Assembly: GCA_902728285.1 (NCBI GenBank)
Contig: CACVBU010000292.1
Coordinates: 519,103 to 583,102, forward strand
Reading direction: 5' to 3'
Length of the DNA: 64,000 bases
From: Clytia hemisphaerica
Lineage: Eukaryota; Cnidaria; Hydrozoa; Leptothecata; Clytiidae
The notes under the pieces are model-generated. The model was not told the DNA's origin. It ran no database searches and worked only from the letters and a program-made list of their open reading frames with translations. Position numbers and translations under genes: made by a program. This document shows positions 10,201 through 19,790 of this stretch, piece by piece. Position 1 is the first letter of the stretch. Every line of letters starts with the position of its first letter.

Positions 10201-12452
10201 AAATTTCTTTTCTAGTCGCCGTGAAAAGAAACCATGCCCGGTTTGTGGATTATTGATCACTGAATTACCAAAGCATATGCGTGACGAACACACTTGGTCG
10301 ACTATATCCTCTCAGAAGGTAACTGGACTCTTCGGGTTAAGAAAGAAGCCATCAGAAAGCACCACTAAAAATGAACGTAATCGCAAGATATGTCCATTTC
10401 CCGACTGCATGGCTGTTACAAAAAACCCCGGTGAGCACCTGCGAAGTAAAAAACATGACAAGAAAATACACGACGATGATTACAAAAAACTTTTAAAGAT
10501 GTTTAAATTGTATGATCCGCAGCTTTTTAAAACAAAAAGAAAACTAGATGTGAATTCTCCTAGAAAGGAAGATGGAGTCGTTACAAAACGAAGCAGCCAT
10601 CGTTAGTGCAGAAAAGTAAAGAAAATCCTACAAAGCAAGCTGTCGATATGGAGATTTACCACGATCCTAGTTATTCTACTGGACACGATTTTGGTAAAGA
10701 TAACATTTATACTATTCATCCTTTTGTTGATGATAACGATTCTGGGCAAGATACGAATCAAGAGACTGACCAAGAGACCGACTATGATACCGACCAAGAG
10801 ACCGACCGTGATGCCGACCATGATGCCGACCATGATGCCGACCGTGATACCGACCATCAAAAAGCTGGTGATCTTGATAAAGATTTAGAGAACTTGATCC
10901 TAAAATTCGTAGACTATATGACTGGTCCGTATCGTGGGCGAAAGAAAAGATCCCTAATATGTGTTTCAAATGACGTCCGCAGGATCCTGAGAACAATCGA
11001 GGCCAAAGATCTAAAAGGTTTAGAAGAATTTGTTGCAACGGATGAATTGCTCCTCAAATATGTTGCTCTTTGTGAAAATAAGAAACTGTCACCAGGAACT
11101 ATAAAAACGTATCTTGGCTCGATGATGGATTTTTTGCACTTTCTTGGCCACTCGTCAAAATGCCACAATTTAAACACTCCCAATATATTACATACCGAAA
11201 ATATCATAAAAGATTGGAGAAAGAAATTAAGTAAGAAGTGTAAAATGTTCAGCCACAAAAAACGTGTAGACGATCGTGTTATGAGTGTTACTAGAGAGCA
11301 GGTTCGGAAATATGACAATGGACCTTTTAAGGCTAAAGCCACCAAAATCATTCACGAACATAGAACAAATCCAAATACCCAAATTACAAGATCTCAACAC
11401 ACCATTGTCCGCAGTAGCCTTGTGGTTGAGATTGGCTTAGCCAATGCTCATCGCTCGGGAGTGGCTGTGCACATGAAGATGAACGAGTTCAAAGGATTCA
11501 TTAAGAGTGAAGAGTTCATCAAAATTCCTGTCTGGGACCACAAAACTATTGAAAGTTACGGGCCCGCACCAGTCCATCTACGACACAATGCATTCAACAA
11601 CTTAAAGATTTATGTGGAGAGAATTAGACCACAACTTAACCCAAGCGTGGATGAAGTGTTTGTTACGTGGTCTGGAAAAGCCCTTCAATTGTCTGATCCA
11701 TCAAAATTTCTCCACTCTGCATGGAAGGATAGTGGAATATTCGATGGGCAGGAAATTCCCCGAAATCTGTGTATGAATCACATAAGGCAAACCGCTTCCA
11801 CACGATCTCGTGAAGAAAATAACCCTCATACAAAAGAAATAGCGATTCTCATGGCACATAGTAAAAAGACAGCTGATATGCACTATGATATTTACGAAAA
11901 AGAAAAAGCTAGTTTGGTTGGTGCACGTGAAATCGAAAATATATTCAGAGGTGAAATCATAATATTTTAACCCCTTGAAATACAGTTGTCGTTCACTGTT
12001 TCCATGTAAACTTTTACTATTCTTAGAAAGCCTGTATATTTCGTGCAGTCTCGATTCTTTATCTCCAATTCGCTTTAACATTTTGTTCTCCTTTTAATCG
12101 AAAGATCAATCTTATGAGAAACAAAATGATCCACTTGGCTTCCTAAAGACTGCTTTCAATTAACTATGACGATTTTTCAAGTCAAGCATTTACTCGGTCT
12201 TAACCTTTCTAATCTGTTTTTCTATTAGGAGAGACTCCAAAAAAAGACCACGACACTAAGAATAAAAGCCCGAGGAAAATCTGGAATAAGACAGAGGAAT
12301 CGATTTTACGGAACGCCATAGTTGAAGGAACACCAGTTAAGGAGATTCCTGTGACGGCAACAACGAGGCAAATAAGAGATAAATTACGAAAACTAGGTCC
12401 TACGTCTGCTATTGTAGTGTGGTCGTGTTACAAAAATACAGGCTGTTTGTAG
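1221..12452 (+). CDS. Multi-exon gene: 17-aa repeats, C2H2 fingers, tyrosine recombinase, SANT-like domain
   Basis: Exons read by eye: 1221-1306, 1996-2040, 2604-2640, 3024-3088, 3535-3585, 3680-3736, 4259-4291, ten 51-nt exons (5110 to 6891), 7834-7887, 10216-11950 and 12229-12452. All junctions are GT-AG and the phases agree at every junction. The product would be about 965 residues if one missing base near 10,585 is allowed for. Order: unrecognised N-terminus, ten 17-residue units, two C2H2 fingers, acidic linker, phage-integrase-like tyrosine recombinase, Myb/SANT-like end. The start at 1221 (MNRRIFLAL) is the first in-frame ATG, but it directly follows TTTCCAG, so it may be an internal exon and more 5' exons may exist. 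Crypton-type transposons and their domesticated derivatives carry related recombinases; whether this is a host gene or a transposon remnant is open. Role inferred: DNA-binding nuclear protein, possibly with DNA strand-exchange ability. Confidence 0.7.
4821..4962. mobile_element. Hairpin MITE
   Basis: A 142-bp inverted repeat begins ACAGGAAA and ends TTTCCTGT, with long imperfect arms (AAAAGTC...GGGTGAATTCGCC against GGCGAATGCACCC). It lies in an intron of the recombinase gene, just before the exon array, and has no coding capacity. Confidence 0.6.
5110..6891 (+). repeat. Tandem array of ten 51-nt exons
   Basis: Ten nearly identical 51-nt exons start at 5110, 5278, 5446, 5650, 5855, 6018, 6223, 6428, 6596 and 6841. 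Each is preceded by TTTTCAG and followed by GTGAG. Each begins after the second base of a codon and ends after the second base of a codon, so any number can be skipped without changing frame. The unit reads APPISNLAVQDAVGSEY, with A/V and I/N variants. The introns are also near copies and come in two sizes, about 112-117 and 153-154 nt, except the last (194 nt). An exon at 7834-7887 in the same phase follows. The array looks like recent tandem duplication of an exon-intron unit; each exon is read as coding because phases on both sides fit. Confidence 0.88.
7439..7542. mobile_element. Hairpin MITE-like palindrome
   Basis: Two arms of about 47 nt (ATATGGCTTATTTTTCTCG against CGAAAAATAAATTCCATAT) flank a centre near TCGACTAAA. 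It is a near-perfect foldback in an intron. It has no ORF and no clear target duplication. Confidence 0.55.
8253..8688. mobile_element. CGCGAAAG-family MITE, copy 1
   Basis: The 436-bp element begins TACTTTAGGCGTAGAAACTT and ends with the inverse (GTACGCCTAAAGTA). The arms and interior carry many TTCGCGAAAG motifs. A copy of the same length lies at 58437-58872, and related elements lie at 28140 and 35148. TA flanks both ends. It sits inside the 2.3-kb intron before the zinc-finger exon. Confidence 0.75.
8689..9343. other. Intron with scattered GGCGGCTG motifs
   Basis: Several GGCGGCTG or TGGCTGACA motifs recur between about 8,110 and 9,200 (for example near 8,194, 8,246, 8,832 and 9,001), partly inverted as CAGCCGCCA. 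I see no splice sites with a coherent exon. It may be a degraded repeat. Confidence 0.35.
9344..9722. mobile_element. MITE with GTTAAAAAACGCTGTAACTT ends
   Basis: The left end GTTAAAAAACGCTGTAACTT is found inverted at the right end (AAGTTACAGCGTTTTTTAAC). The 379-bp interior is non-coding. It lies in the same intron as the CGCGAAAG element. Confidence 0.65.
10216..11950 (+). CDS. Exon with two C2H2 fingers and a tyrosine recombinase
   Basis: The exon follows TTTCTTTTCTAG and ends at AGAG|GTGAAA. The first part reads CPVCGLLITELPKHMRDEH, a C2H2 finger, and then a second finger CPFPDCMAVTKNPGEHLRSK plus a distal His. The frame closes at 10,606 and an overlapping frame continues for 448 codons to the donor, so one base seems lost near 10,585. 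The second part has an acidic ETD/DAD linker, a SAM-like N-terminal helical region (LSPGTIKTYLGSMMDFLHFL) and the catalytic domain. Counting from the ATG at 10,606: Arg283 in AHRSG, Lys313, NHIR (Arg394), His418 in AHSKK and Tyr427 nine residues later. The usual HxxR is here NHIR, with Asn at the His position. The spacing of His418 and Tyr427 is the standard one for phage-integrase-type recombinases. Confidence 0.85.
12229..12452 (+). CDS. SANT/Myb-like C-terminal exon
   Basis: The exon follows TTTTCTATTAG and joins the recombinase exon in phase (R-G-E-T-P-K-K). It encodes RKIWNKTEESILRNAIVEG followed by a basic helix ending near DKLRKLG. The Trp and the acidic pair with following Leu fit the first helix of a Myb/SANT fold. 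The TAG stop at 12,450 overlaps the first base of a foldback element, so the natural C-terminus is probably lost in this copy. The SANT call is moderate because the third helix is not clear. Confidence 0.6.
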
Positions 12453-13033
12453 GAAAAGAATAAGATCCAGCTGAAACTTTCTCCAGACCTTCTCTATAGG
12501 ATGGTTATGCCTCAGGAAAAATTCCCCTAAAATCCCACTGGTGGAACATCCTTTTTTTGGGACATTTCTTTTTCCCCAAACTCATTTTTAGATATTATCA
12601 AGTATACCATTCGAAAGCTCTCGAAAAGTTATATAGAAACTTTTAACGGGTAAGCCGATTTCCTTACCTAACTCGAGATATTTCATGCGCAAGTTCCACT
12701 TTTCGCCACATTTTGGTTATTTTGGTCTAAAATTGACCATATATAGCATCTTATGCATGAATTATCTTGACTTAGGTAATGAAATCGGCTATACCCGTTT
12801 AAAAGTCTTCTATATAGTTTTTCGAGAGCTTTCGAATGGTATACTTGATAATGTCTGAAAATGAGTTTGAAATTTTCAAAAAATTTTGCCCTTAGGGTTT
12901 TGCCTGGGGAAAAAAGAAATGTCCCAAAAAAAGGATGTTCCACCAGTGGGATTTTAGGGGAATTTTTCCTGAGGCATAACCATCCTATAGAGAAGGTCTG
13001 GAGAAAGTTTCAGCTGGATCTTATTTTTTTCCC
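12452..13033. mobile_element. Foldback element inserted in the SANT exon
   Basis: The 582-bp element has long, nearly perfect inverted arms. The left arm starts GGAAAAGAATAAGATCCAGC and the right arm ends with the inverse (GCTGGATCTTATTTTTTTCCC). TA-containing sequence lies on both sides (TTTGTA and TTAAAT), but a target duplication is not certain. The arms carry a CTAACTCGAGATATTTC motif and the AAAGCTCTCGAAAA motif, shared in style with the foldback at 56,080. No ORF. Confidence 0.75.
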
Positions 13034-13148
13034 TTAAATTATGCTAGACAACCCCACTATTGATAGCCCACCAGGAAGTGATGTTCCGTTGAGTCCGACA
13101 ACAGATGGTAGTGATTGTACTCCAAGCCCTAGGCGTCACCCTATTCAT
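13034..13148 (+). CDS. Coding-like continuation after the foldback insertion
   Basis: After the foldback element one frame stays open and reads MLDNPTIDSPPGSDVPLSPT and on to RRHPIH before a strong donor CAT|GTAAGT at 13,149. The Ser/Pro/Asp-rich composition looks like protein. It may be the rest of the SANT exon. The frame does not match that of the SANT segment if the insertion is simply removed, so a further small indel or another exon structure is needed. Confidence 0.4.
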
Positions 13149-13339
13149 GTAAGTAGTAATTTGTATAAATGTTAAAATGCGATAGAGATTACGAGTACGC
13201 CTTCTTTTTCTTAAAAGCAAGTATCTGTTCTCGGTCAAGCTCAAGTATAGTTGTCAAGGAATGCTTATCCCAGATGATTATGTCTTCTTCCTCATGAAAA
13301 TATATTTACAGGAAATAGCTTTGAGGGGTGCCAAAACGA

Positions 13340-13830
13340 GGCTGAAACTTTGACTTCAAATACTGTCGGACTTGACTTAAGTTTTGCATGCTTATATTCC
13401 TTGTGTGAATCCCTAATCATTTTTGGAAAATTCAGGTTTTTGGTACTTGAGGAGTTTTTCGCGAAAGCGAGGCTACAACTGTGAGACAGCCTGGAGACTG
13501 AAACGAATTGTCGGATTTGGATGTAATTTTGAACCCTTGTCCCCCCCCTGGTGAAACCGTGTGGGAGTTTTCTCATTTTGAAAATTTTGATTTTTAAAGC
13601 CTTGGGACGAGTTTTTCGCTAAAACGGCAGACTGGAGATGTCAAAAATTTTCCGATTTGGCTGAAATTTTGCACACTTGTTCCTTGGATGAATACCTGGT
13701 GGTGTTTTTGGGGGGCCTGGGGACGAGGTTTTTCATCAGAACGAGGTTAAAATCTTTGGGGCAGTCTGGAGATGTCAAAAATGGTCCGATTTGATTGACA
13801 TTTTGTGCACTTGTTCCTTGGGTGAATTTC
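13340..13830. repeat. Tandem repeat of about 140 bp
   Basis: Blocks containing TCCGATTTGG, a GAAATTTTGCACACTTGTTCC-like stretch and GGGGACGAGTTTTTC recur near 13,367, 13,511, 13,650 and 13,786, so the period is about 136-144 bp. Two more units lie at 15,975-16,170. The short ORFs across it are translations of the repeat. Confidence 0.6.
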
Positions 13831-13894
13831 ATGTTTTCATTGGTTTTCTAAATCCGACAATTGTGCCTTCAAATTGTTTGAAAAATACTGAAGT

Positions 13895-14038
13895 TGAGCC
13901 AGATACAATTTCCGTTTATTATCTCAACGATTTGAAGCCAAAAAAACATTCACAAATTACTGTGTACAGCTCCGCGCTTTCAAATCGATATACACTTTCA
14001 TTTTATTATTTGAACGATTTGCAGCCAAAAAACATTTA
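13895..14038 (+). repeat. Outlying copies of the GATTTGCAGCCAAAA satellite
   Basis: Two degenerate units of the satellite found at 16,500-19,790, including TTTGAACGATTTGCAGCCAA and TCAAATCGATATACACTTTC. They lie 2.4 kb before the main array, separated by the nested inverted-repeat element at 14,078-16,455. The insertion may have split the array. Confidence 0.7.
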
Positions 14039-14077
14039 GTGAGGTTGCTTAGTACAAAATATTGCACAGCAATACTT

Positions 14078-16455
14078 CAAATGGTGATAAAAGGCTGATA
14101 TTTGGCACAGTTGACCCTTAGAGGGTCTAAAACAAGATTTTAAACAGAAACACTTTATTTTCTAAATTGGCCACCTGCCAGATGACGTCATTAGGTGACT
14201 GGGCAAAAAAATATTTTTTTTGAGAATTTTCAAAAATCTGATTGTACCAATGGAAAGAGCATGAAATGGATAAAAATCGTGGTATAAAACATGCCTTGAT
14301 TATTTTTGGACCTACCTTAAGGTAGTGTCCTATAATTAACCCATGTTCGTTTTTCGTTCGTTCGTTCGTTCGTTCGTCGTTCGTTCGTTCGTTCGTTCGT
14401 TCGTTCGTTCGTTCGTTCGTTCGTTCGTTCGTTCGTTACCAGCTTTTCTCGATATTGGCTCATTCAATTTTTCTGATTTTTTACAAAGGTGCATTACTAT
14501 AAACCCTCGAATGTGACGGAGCCCGATTTTCGAAAAAAAAAAAAATTCCGGCCGGTAGAACCGGAAATGTCCCGAAAAAAGCGGCTTTTTGAGATTTTCT
14601 CGAGATTTTATCATTAGTTTTTTGCGATTTTTTTGCACATAGATGCACATTCGTACTGCCAAAAAGGTGTCGAAAACCGTTTACCGAAAAAAAAAATTTT
14701 TCCGGTCTATAGAACCGGAAATGTGCTGGAAATCGTCGTTTTTTCATATTTCCGTCACATTTTTTCAACTTACTTAATCGTTTCTTTACAGAAGAAGGTT
14801 CTTTATGATGATGCCCAAAACTTAGCATCGTTTGATTTGCAAAAAAGTCATCCTTTGAATCCAGAACTCTTTAAAAATCGCCGGAACAGCCGAAAACCGG
14901 CGTAAAACGGGTTTCCTTCATTTTTTCAAGTTATACTCGACAGATTTTAATGATTTTTTGCACAATGATGTAAAATCGCAATGCCCAAAATGTGACGTAG
15001 CCCAATTTTCGAAAAAGAAATTTTTCCGGCCGGTAGAGCCGGAAATGTCCCGAAAAAACAGATTTTTTAGATTTCTCGAGATTTTATCATTAGTTTTTTG
15101 CGATTTTTTGCACATAGATGCGTTTTAATGTTGCCAAAAAGGTTCAAAAACTGTTTTCTGACAAAAAATGTTTCTGGCCTGTAGAACCAGAAACATGCCG
15201 GAAATCATCATTTTTTCGGATTTTCGAAAATCATATTCATATTCTTCATATTCTTTCCTTACTGAAAAAGTTTCCGAATAGGGATTCTCAATACTTCCGT
15301 GTTTTAAAGAATTCATTGTTACCTTAAACTTTCATTGTTTTGTTACATGTTCAATGTTCGTTTCATAATAAAGGTAGGTCCATAAAAGTATCGCTTGTCC
15401 TATCAAAAGTTATTACAATCTGAAGGTTTTAGATGACGTCATCACAAGCTCTTCTGGGTAAAACCAAAAAAACTCTTAATTTCGGAACCAGTTAACCAAA
15501 TTTGATGTTTTACACATGTATTCGCGTCAGAATTCTGCATTCTTTCTGATGGTAGGGTTGAAGTATGGTGAAAAGTATTCAAAAATGTCTAATAATTTGA
15601 AAACGGTTTCTTCCAGTTTCTCAAGACAGAAAAACTAAGAAAAATTAAATTTTCGATAAAAAAGGATTCCTCATTATTTGACGAAACCATTGAAAAGAGA
15701 ATTAAATTCTGATGCGAATACATGTGTGTAAAACATAAAATTTGGTTAACTGGTTCCGAAATCATGAGTTTTTTGTTTTTGCCCAGAAGGGCTTGTTATG
15801 ACGTCATCTAAAATCTTCAGATTGTCATAACTTTTGATTGGAAAATAATCAAGGCATGTTTTATACCTCGATTTTCATCCTCATTGCATGCTCTTTCTAT
15901 TCTCAACAGTTGAGCTAGAATCTGAGAATGTCTGAATGTTTGTGTGTGTGTGTGTGTGTCTGTGTGTCTGGAGACTTCAAAAATGGTCCGATTTGGATGA
16001 AATTTTGCACACTTGATCCTTGGGTGAATCCCAGGGGGTTTTTTTTTCATTTTTTTCAAAATTCTCATTTTTAAGGGCGTGGTCACGAGTTTTAGCCCCA
16101 AAACGAGGCTAAAACTTTGGGGCAGGCTGGAGACTTTAAAAATGGTCCGATTTTCTCCAGGTTGGTAGGTTTTGACTAGGGATTTCATAGGTTTCACTCA
16201 GTTTTATCAATTTTACAATTGGGGATTCGATCTTAAAAGATACTGAAGTTGAGCCAGTGCGGTTAGCACGTTCGACAGTTGGTACAATCGGATTTTGAAA
16301 ATTTTCAAAAAAATATTTTTTTGCCCAGCCACCTGATGACATCATCTGACAGGTGGCCAAGTTAGAAAAATAAGTGTTTCTGTTTAAAATCTTGTTTTAG
16401 ACCCTCTAAGGGTCAACTGTGCCAAATTTCAGCCTTTTATCACCATTTGAAGTAT
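14078..16455. mobile_element. Long-inverted-repeat element with nested insertions
   Basis: The left arm (about 14,083-14,306: GATAAAAGGCTGATATTTGG, GGGTCTAAAACAAGATTTTA, GGTGGC-type, GATTGTACCAATGG) reappears inverted as two blocks, 15,836-15,898 and 16,272-16,455. The right arm is interrupted by about 370 bp that hold a (GT)n run at about 15,939-15,967 and two units of the 140-bp repeat. Between the arms lie a GGACCTACC element (14,308-15,381) and a second inverted pair (about 15,386-15,500 against 15,720-15,840). No transposase is seen. Confidence 0.65.
14308..15381. mobile_element. GGACCTACC-ended element, copy 1
   Basis: It starts GGACCTACCTTAAGGTAGT, itself a small hairpin, and ends AAAGGTAGGTCC. 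A run of (TTCG)n at about 14,353-14,437 follows the left end. The body repeats a block with CCGGCCGGTAGAACCGGAAA-like text and TTTTTGCACA several times in both orientations. A shorter relative lies at 22,471-23,019. The ORFs across it are low-complexity translations. Confidence 0.65.
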
Positions 16456-16459
16456 AAAT

Positions 16460-19400
16460 GTGCTAACTGACTACACTAATTCACAAATTACTGTAACAGG
16501 TCCACTCCCTCAAATTTTTCCTTACAAATCTCTGTGTACAGCTCCACTGCCTTCAAATCGATATACTTTCATTTTATTATTTGAACGATTTGCAGCCAAA
16601 TGACATTTAATTATTTGAACGATTTGCAGCCAAAGGACATTTAATTATTTGAACGATTTGCAGGCAAAACATTCACAAATCTCTATGTACAGCTCCACTG
16701 CCTTCAAATCGATACACTTTCATTTTATTATTTGAACAGTTTGCAGCCAAAAGACATTTAATTATTTGAACGATTTGCAGGCAAAACATTCACAAATCTC
16801 TATGTACAGCTCCACTGCCTTCAAATCGATACACTTTCATTTTATTATTTGAACGATTTGCAGCCAAAAGACATTTAATTATTTGAACGGTTTGCAGCCA
16901 AAAGACATTTAATTATTTGAACGATTTGCAGGCAAAACATTCACAAATCTCTATGTACAGCTCCACTGCCTTCAAATCGATACACTTTCATTTTGATATT
17001 TGAACGATTTGCAGCCAAAAGACATTTAATTATTTGAACGATTTGCAGCCAAAAGACATTTAATTATTTGAACGATTTGCAGTCAAAAGACATTTAATTA
17101 TTTGAACGATTTGCAGGCAAAACATTCATAAATCTCTATGTACAGCTCCACTGGTTTCAAATCGATACACTTTCATTTTATTATTTGAACGATTTGCAGC
17201 CAAATTCACGAATTACTGTGTACTCGAATTTTCACTGACTTCAAATCGATACGCTTTCATTTTATTATTTGAACGATTTGCAGCCAAAAGACATTTTATT
17301 ATTTGAACGATTTGCAGCCAAAAGACATTTAATTATTTGAACGATTTGCAGCCAAATTCACGAATTACTGTGTACTCGAATTTTCACTGGCTTCAAATCG
17401 ATACACTTTCATTTTATTATTTGAACGATTTGCAGTCAAAAGACATTTAATTATTTGAACGATTTGCAGGCAAAACATTCATAAATCTCTATGTACAGCT
17501 CCACTGGTTTCAAATCGATACACTTTCATTTTATTATTTGAACGATTTGCAGCCAAATTCACGAATTACTGTGTACTCGAATTTTCACTGACTTCAAATC
17601 GATACGCTTTCATTTTATTATTTGTACGATTTCCAGCCAAAAGACATTTTATTATTTGAACGATTTGCAGCCAAAAGACATTTAATTATTTGAACGATTT
17701 GCAGTCAAAAACATTCACAAATCGCTATGTACAGGTCCACTGCCTTCAAATCGACACACTTTCATTTTATTATTTGAACGATTTGCAGCCAAAAGACATT
17801 TAATTATTTGAACGATTTGCAAGCAAAATATTCACAAATCTGTATGTACAGGTCCACTGCCTTCAAATCGATACACTTTCATTTTATTATTTGAACGATT
17901 TGCAGCCAAAAGACATTTAATTATTTGAACGATTTGCAGGCAAAACATTCACAAATCTCTATGTACAGGTCCACTGCCTTCAAATCGATACACTTTCATT
18001 TAATTATTTGAACGATTTGCAGCCAAAAGACATTTAATTATTTGAACGATTTGCAGGCAAAACATTCACAAATCTCTATGTACAGGTCCACTGCCTTCAA
18101 ATCGATACACTTTCATTTTATTATTTGAACGATTTGCAGCCAAAAGACATTTAATTATTTGAACGGTTTGCAGCCAAAAGACATTTAATTATTTGAACGA
18201 TTTGCAGTCAAAAGACATCTAATTATTTGAACGATTTGCAGGCAAAACATTCATAAATCTCTATGTACAGCTCCACTGGTTTCAAATCGATACACTTTCA
18301 TTTTATTATTTGAACGATTTGCAGCCAAAAGACATTTAATTATTTGAACGATTTGCAAGCAAAATATTCACAAATCTCTATGTACAGGTCCACTGCCTTC
18401 AAATCGATACACTTTCATTTTATTATTTGAACGATTTGCAGCCAAAAGACATTTAATTATTTGAACGATTTGCAGGCAAAACATTCACAAATCTCTATGT
18501 ACAGGTCCACTCACTGCCTTCAAATCGATACACTTTCATTTTATTATTTGAACGATTTGCAGCCAAAAGACATTTAATTATTTGAACGATTTGCAGCCAA
18601 AAGACATTTAATTATTTGAACGATTTGCAGGCAAAACATTCAAAAATCTCTATGTACAGCTCCACTGCCTTCAAATCGATACACTTTCATTTAATTATTT
18701 GAACGATTTGCAGCCAAAAGACATTTAATTATTTGAACGATTTGCAGCCAAAAGACATTTAATTATTTAAACGATTTGCAGGCAAAACATTCACAAATCT
18801 CTATGTACAGGTCCACTGCCTTCAAATCGATACACTTTCATTTTATTATTTGAACGATTTGCAGCCAAAAGACATTTAAATATTTGAACGATTTGCAGGC
18901 AAAAGACGTTTAATTATTTGAACGATTTGCAAGCAAAATATTCACAAATCTCTATGTACAGGTCCACTGCCTTCAAATCGATACACTTTCATTTTATTAT
19001 TTGAACGATTTGCAGCCAAAAGACATTTAATTATTTGAACGATTTGCAGCCAAAAGACATTTAATTATTTAAACGATTTGCAGGCAAAACATTCACAAAT
19101 CTCTATGTACAGGACCACTGCCTTCAAATCGATACACTTTCATTTTATTATTTGAACGATTTGCAGCCAAAAGACATTTAATTATTTGAACGATTTGCAG
19201 TCAAAAGACATTTAATTATTTGAACGATTTGCAGGCAAAACATTCACAAATCTCTATGTACAGCTCCACTGCCTTCAAATCGATACACTTTCATTTAATT
19301 ATTTGAACGATTTGCAGCCAAAAGACATTTAATTATTTGAACGATTTGCAGCCAAAAGACATTTAATTATTTAAACGATTTGCAGGCAAAATATTCACAA

Positions 19401-19790
19401 ATCTCTATGTACAGGTCCACTGCCTTCAAATCGTTACACTTTCATTTTATTATTTGAACGATTTGCAGCCAAAAGAAATTTAATTAATTGAACGATTTGC
19501 AGTCAAAAGACATTTAATTATTTGAACGATTTGCAGGCAAAACATTCACAAATCTCTATGTACAGCTCCACTGCCTTCAAATCGATACACTTTCATTTTA
19601 TTGTTTGAACGATTTGCAGGCAAAACATTCACAAATCTCTATGTACAGGTCCACTGCCTCACGAATTACTGTGTACTCGAATTTTCACTGACTTAAAATC
19701 GATACACTTTCATTTTGTCGTTTGAACGATTTGCAGCAAAAACATTCAAAAACCTCTGTACACAGCTTTAAATCGTTACCATTATATCGA
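16460..19790 (+). repeat. Satellite array with a higher-order unit
   Basis: The basic 34-35-bp monomer is TTATTTGAACGATTTGCAGC plus CAAAAGACATTTAA. Runs of one to four monomers alternate with a fixed block of about 95 bp (GGCAAAACATTCACAAATCT, CTATGTACAGCTCCACTGCC, TTCAAATCGATACACTTTCA). The array fills 3.3 kb with very few differences between units. A variant block with CACGAATTACTGTGTACTCG appears near 17,200, 17,350, 17,560 and 19,660. Confidence 0.9.

Noticed and set aside
10712-11351. Minus-strand frames opposite the recombinase exon
   Set aside because: They mirror the acidic minisatellite and the coding strand; no domain or splice support.
14336-14662. Minus-strand frame with an ERTN repeat
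   Set aside because: It is the translation of the (TTCG)n microsatellite and the element around it.
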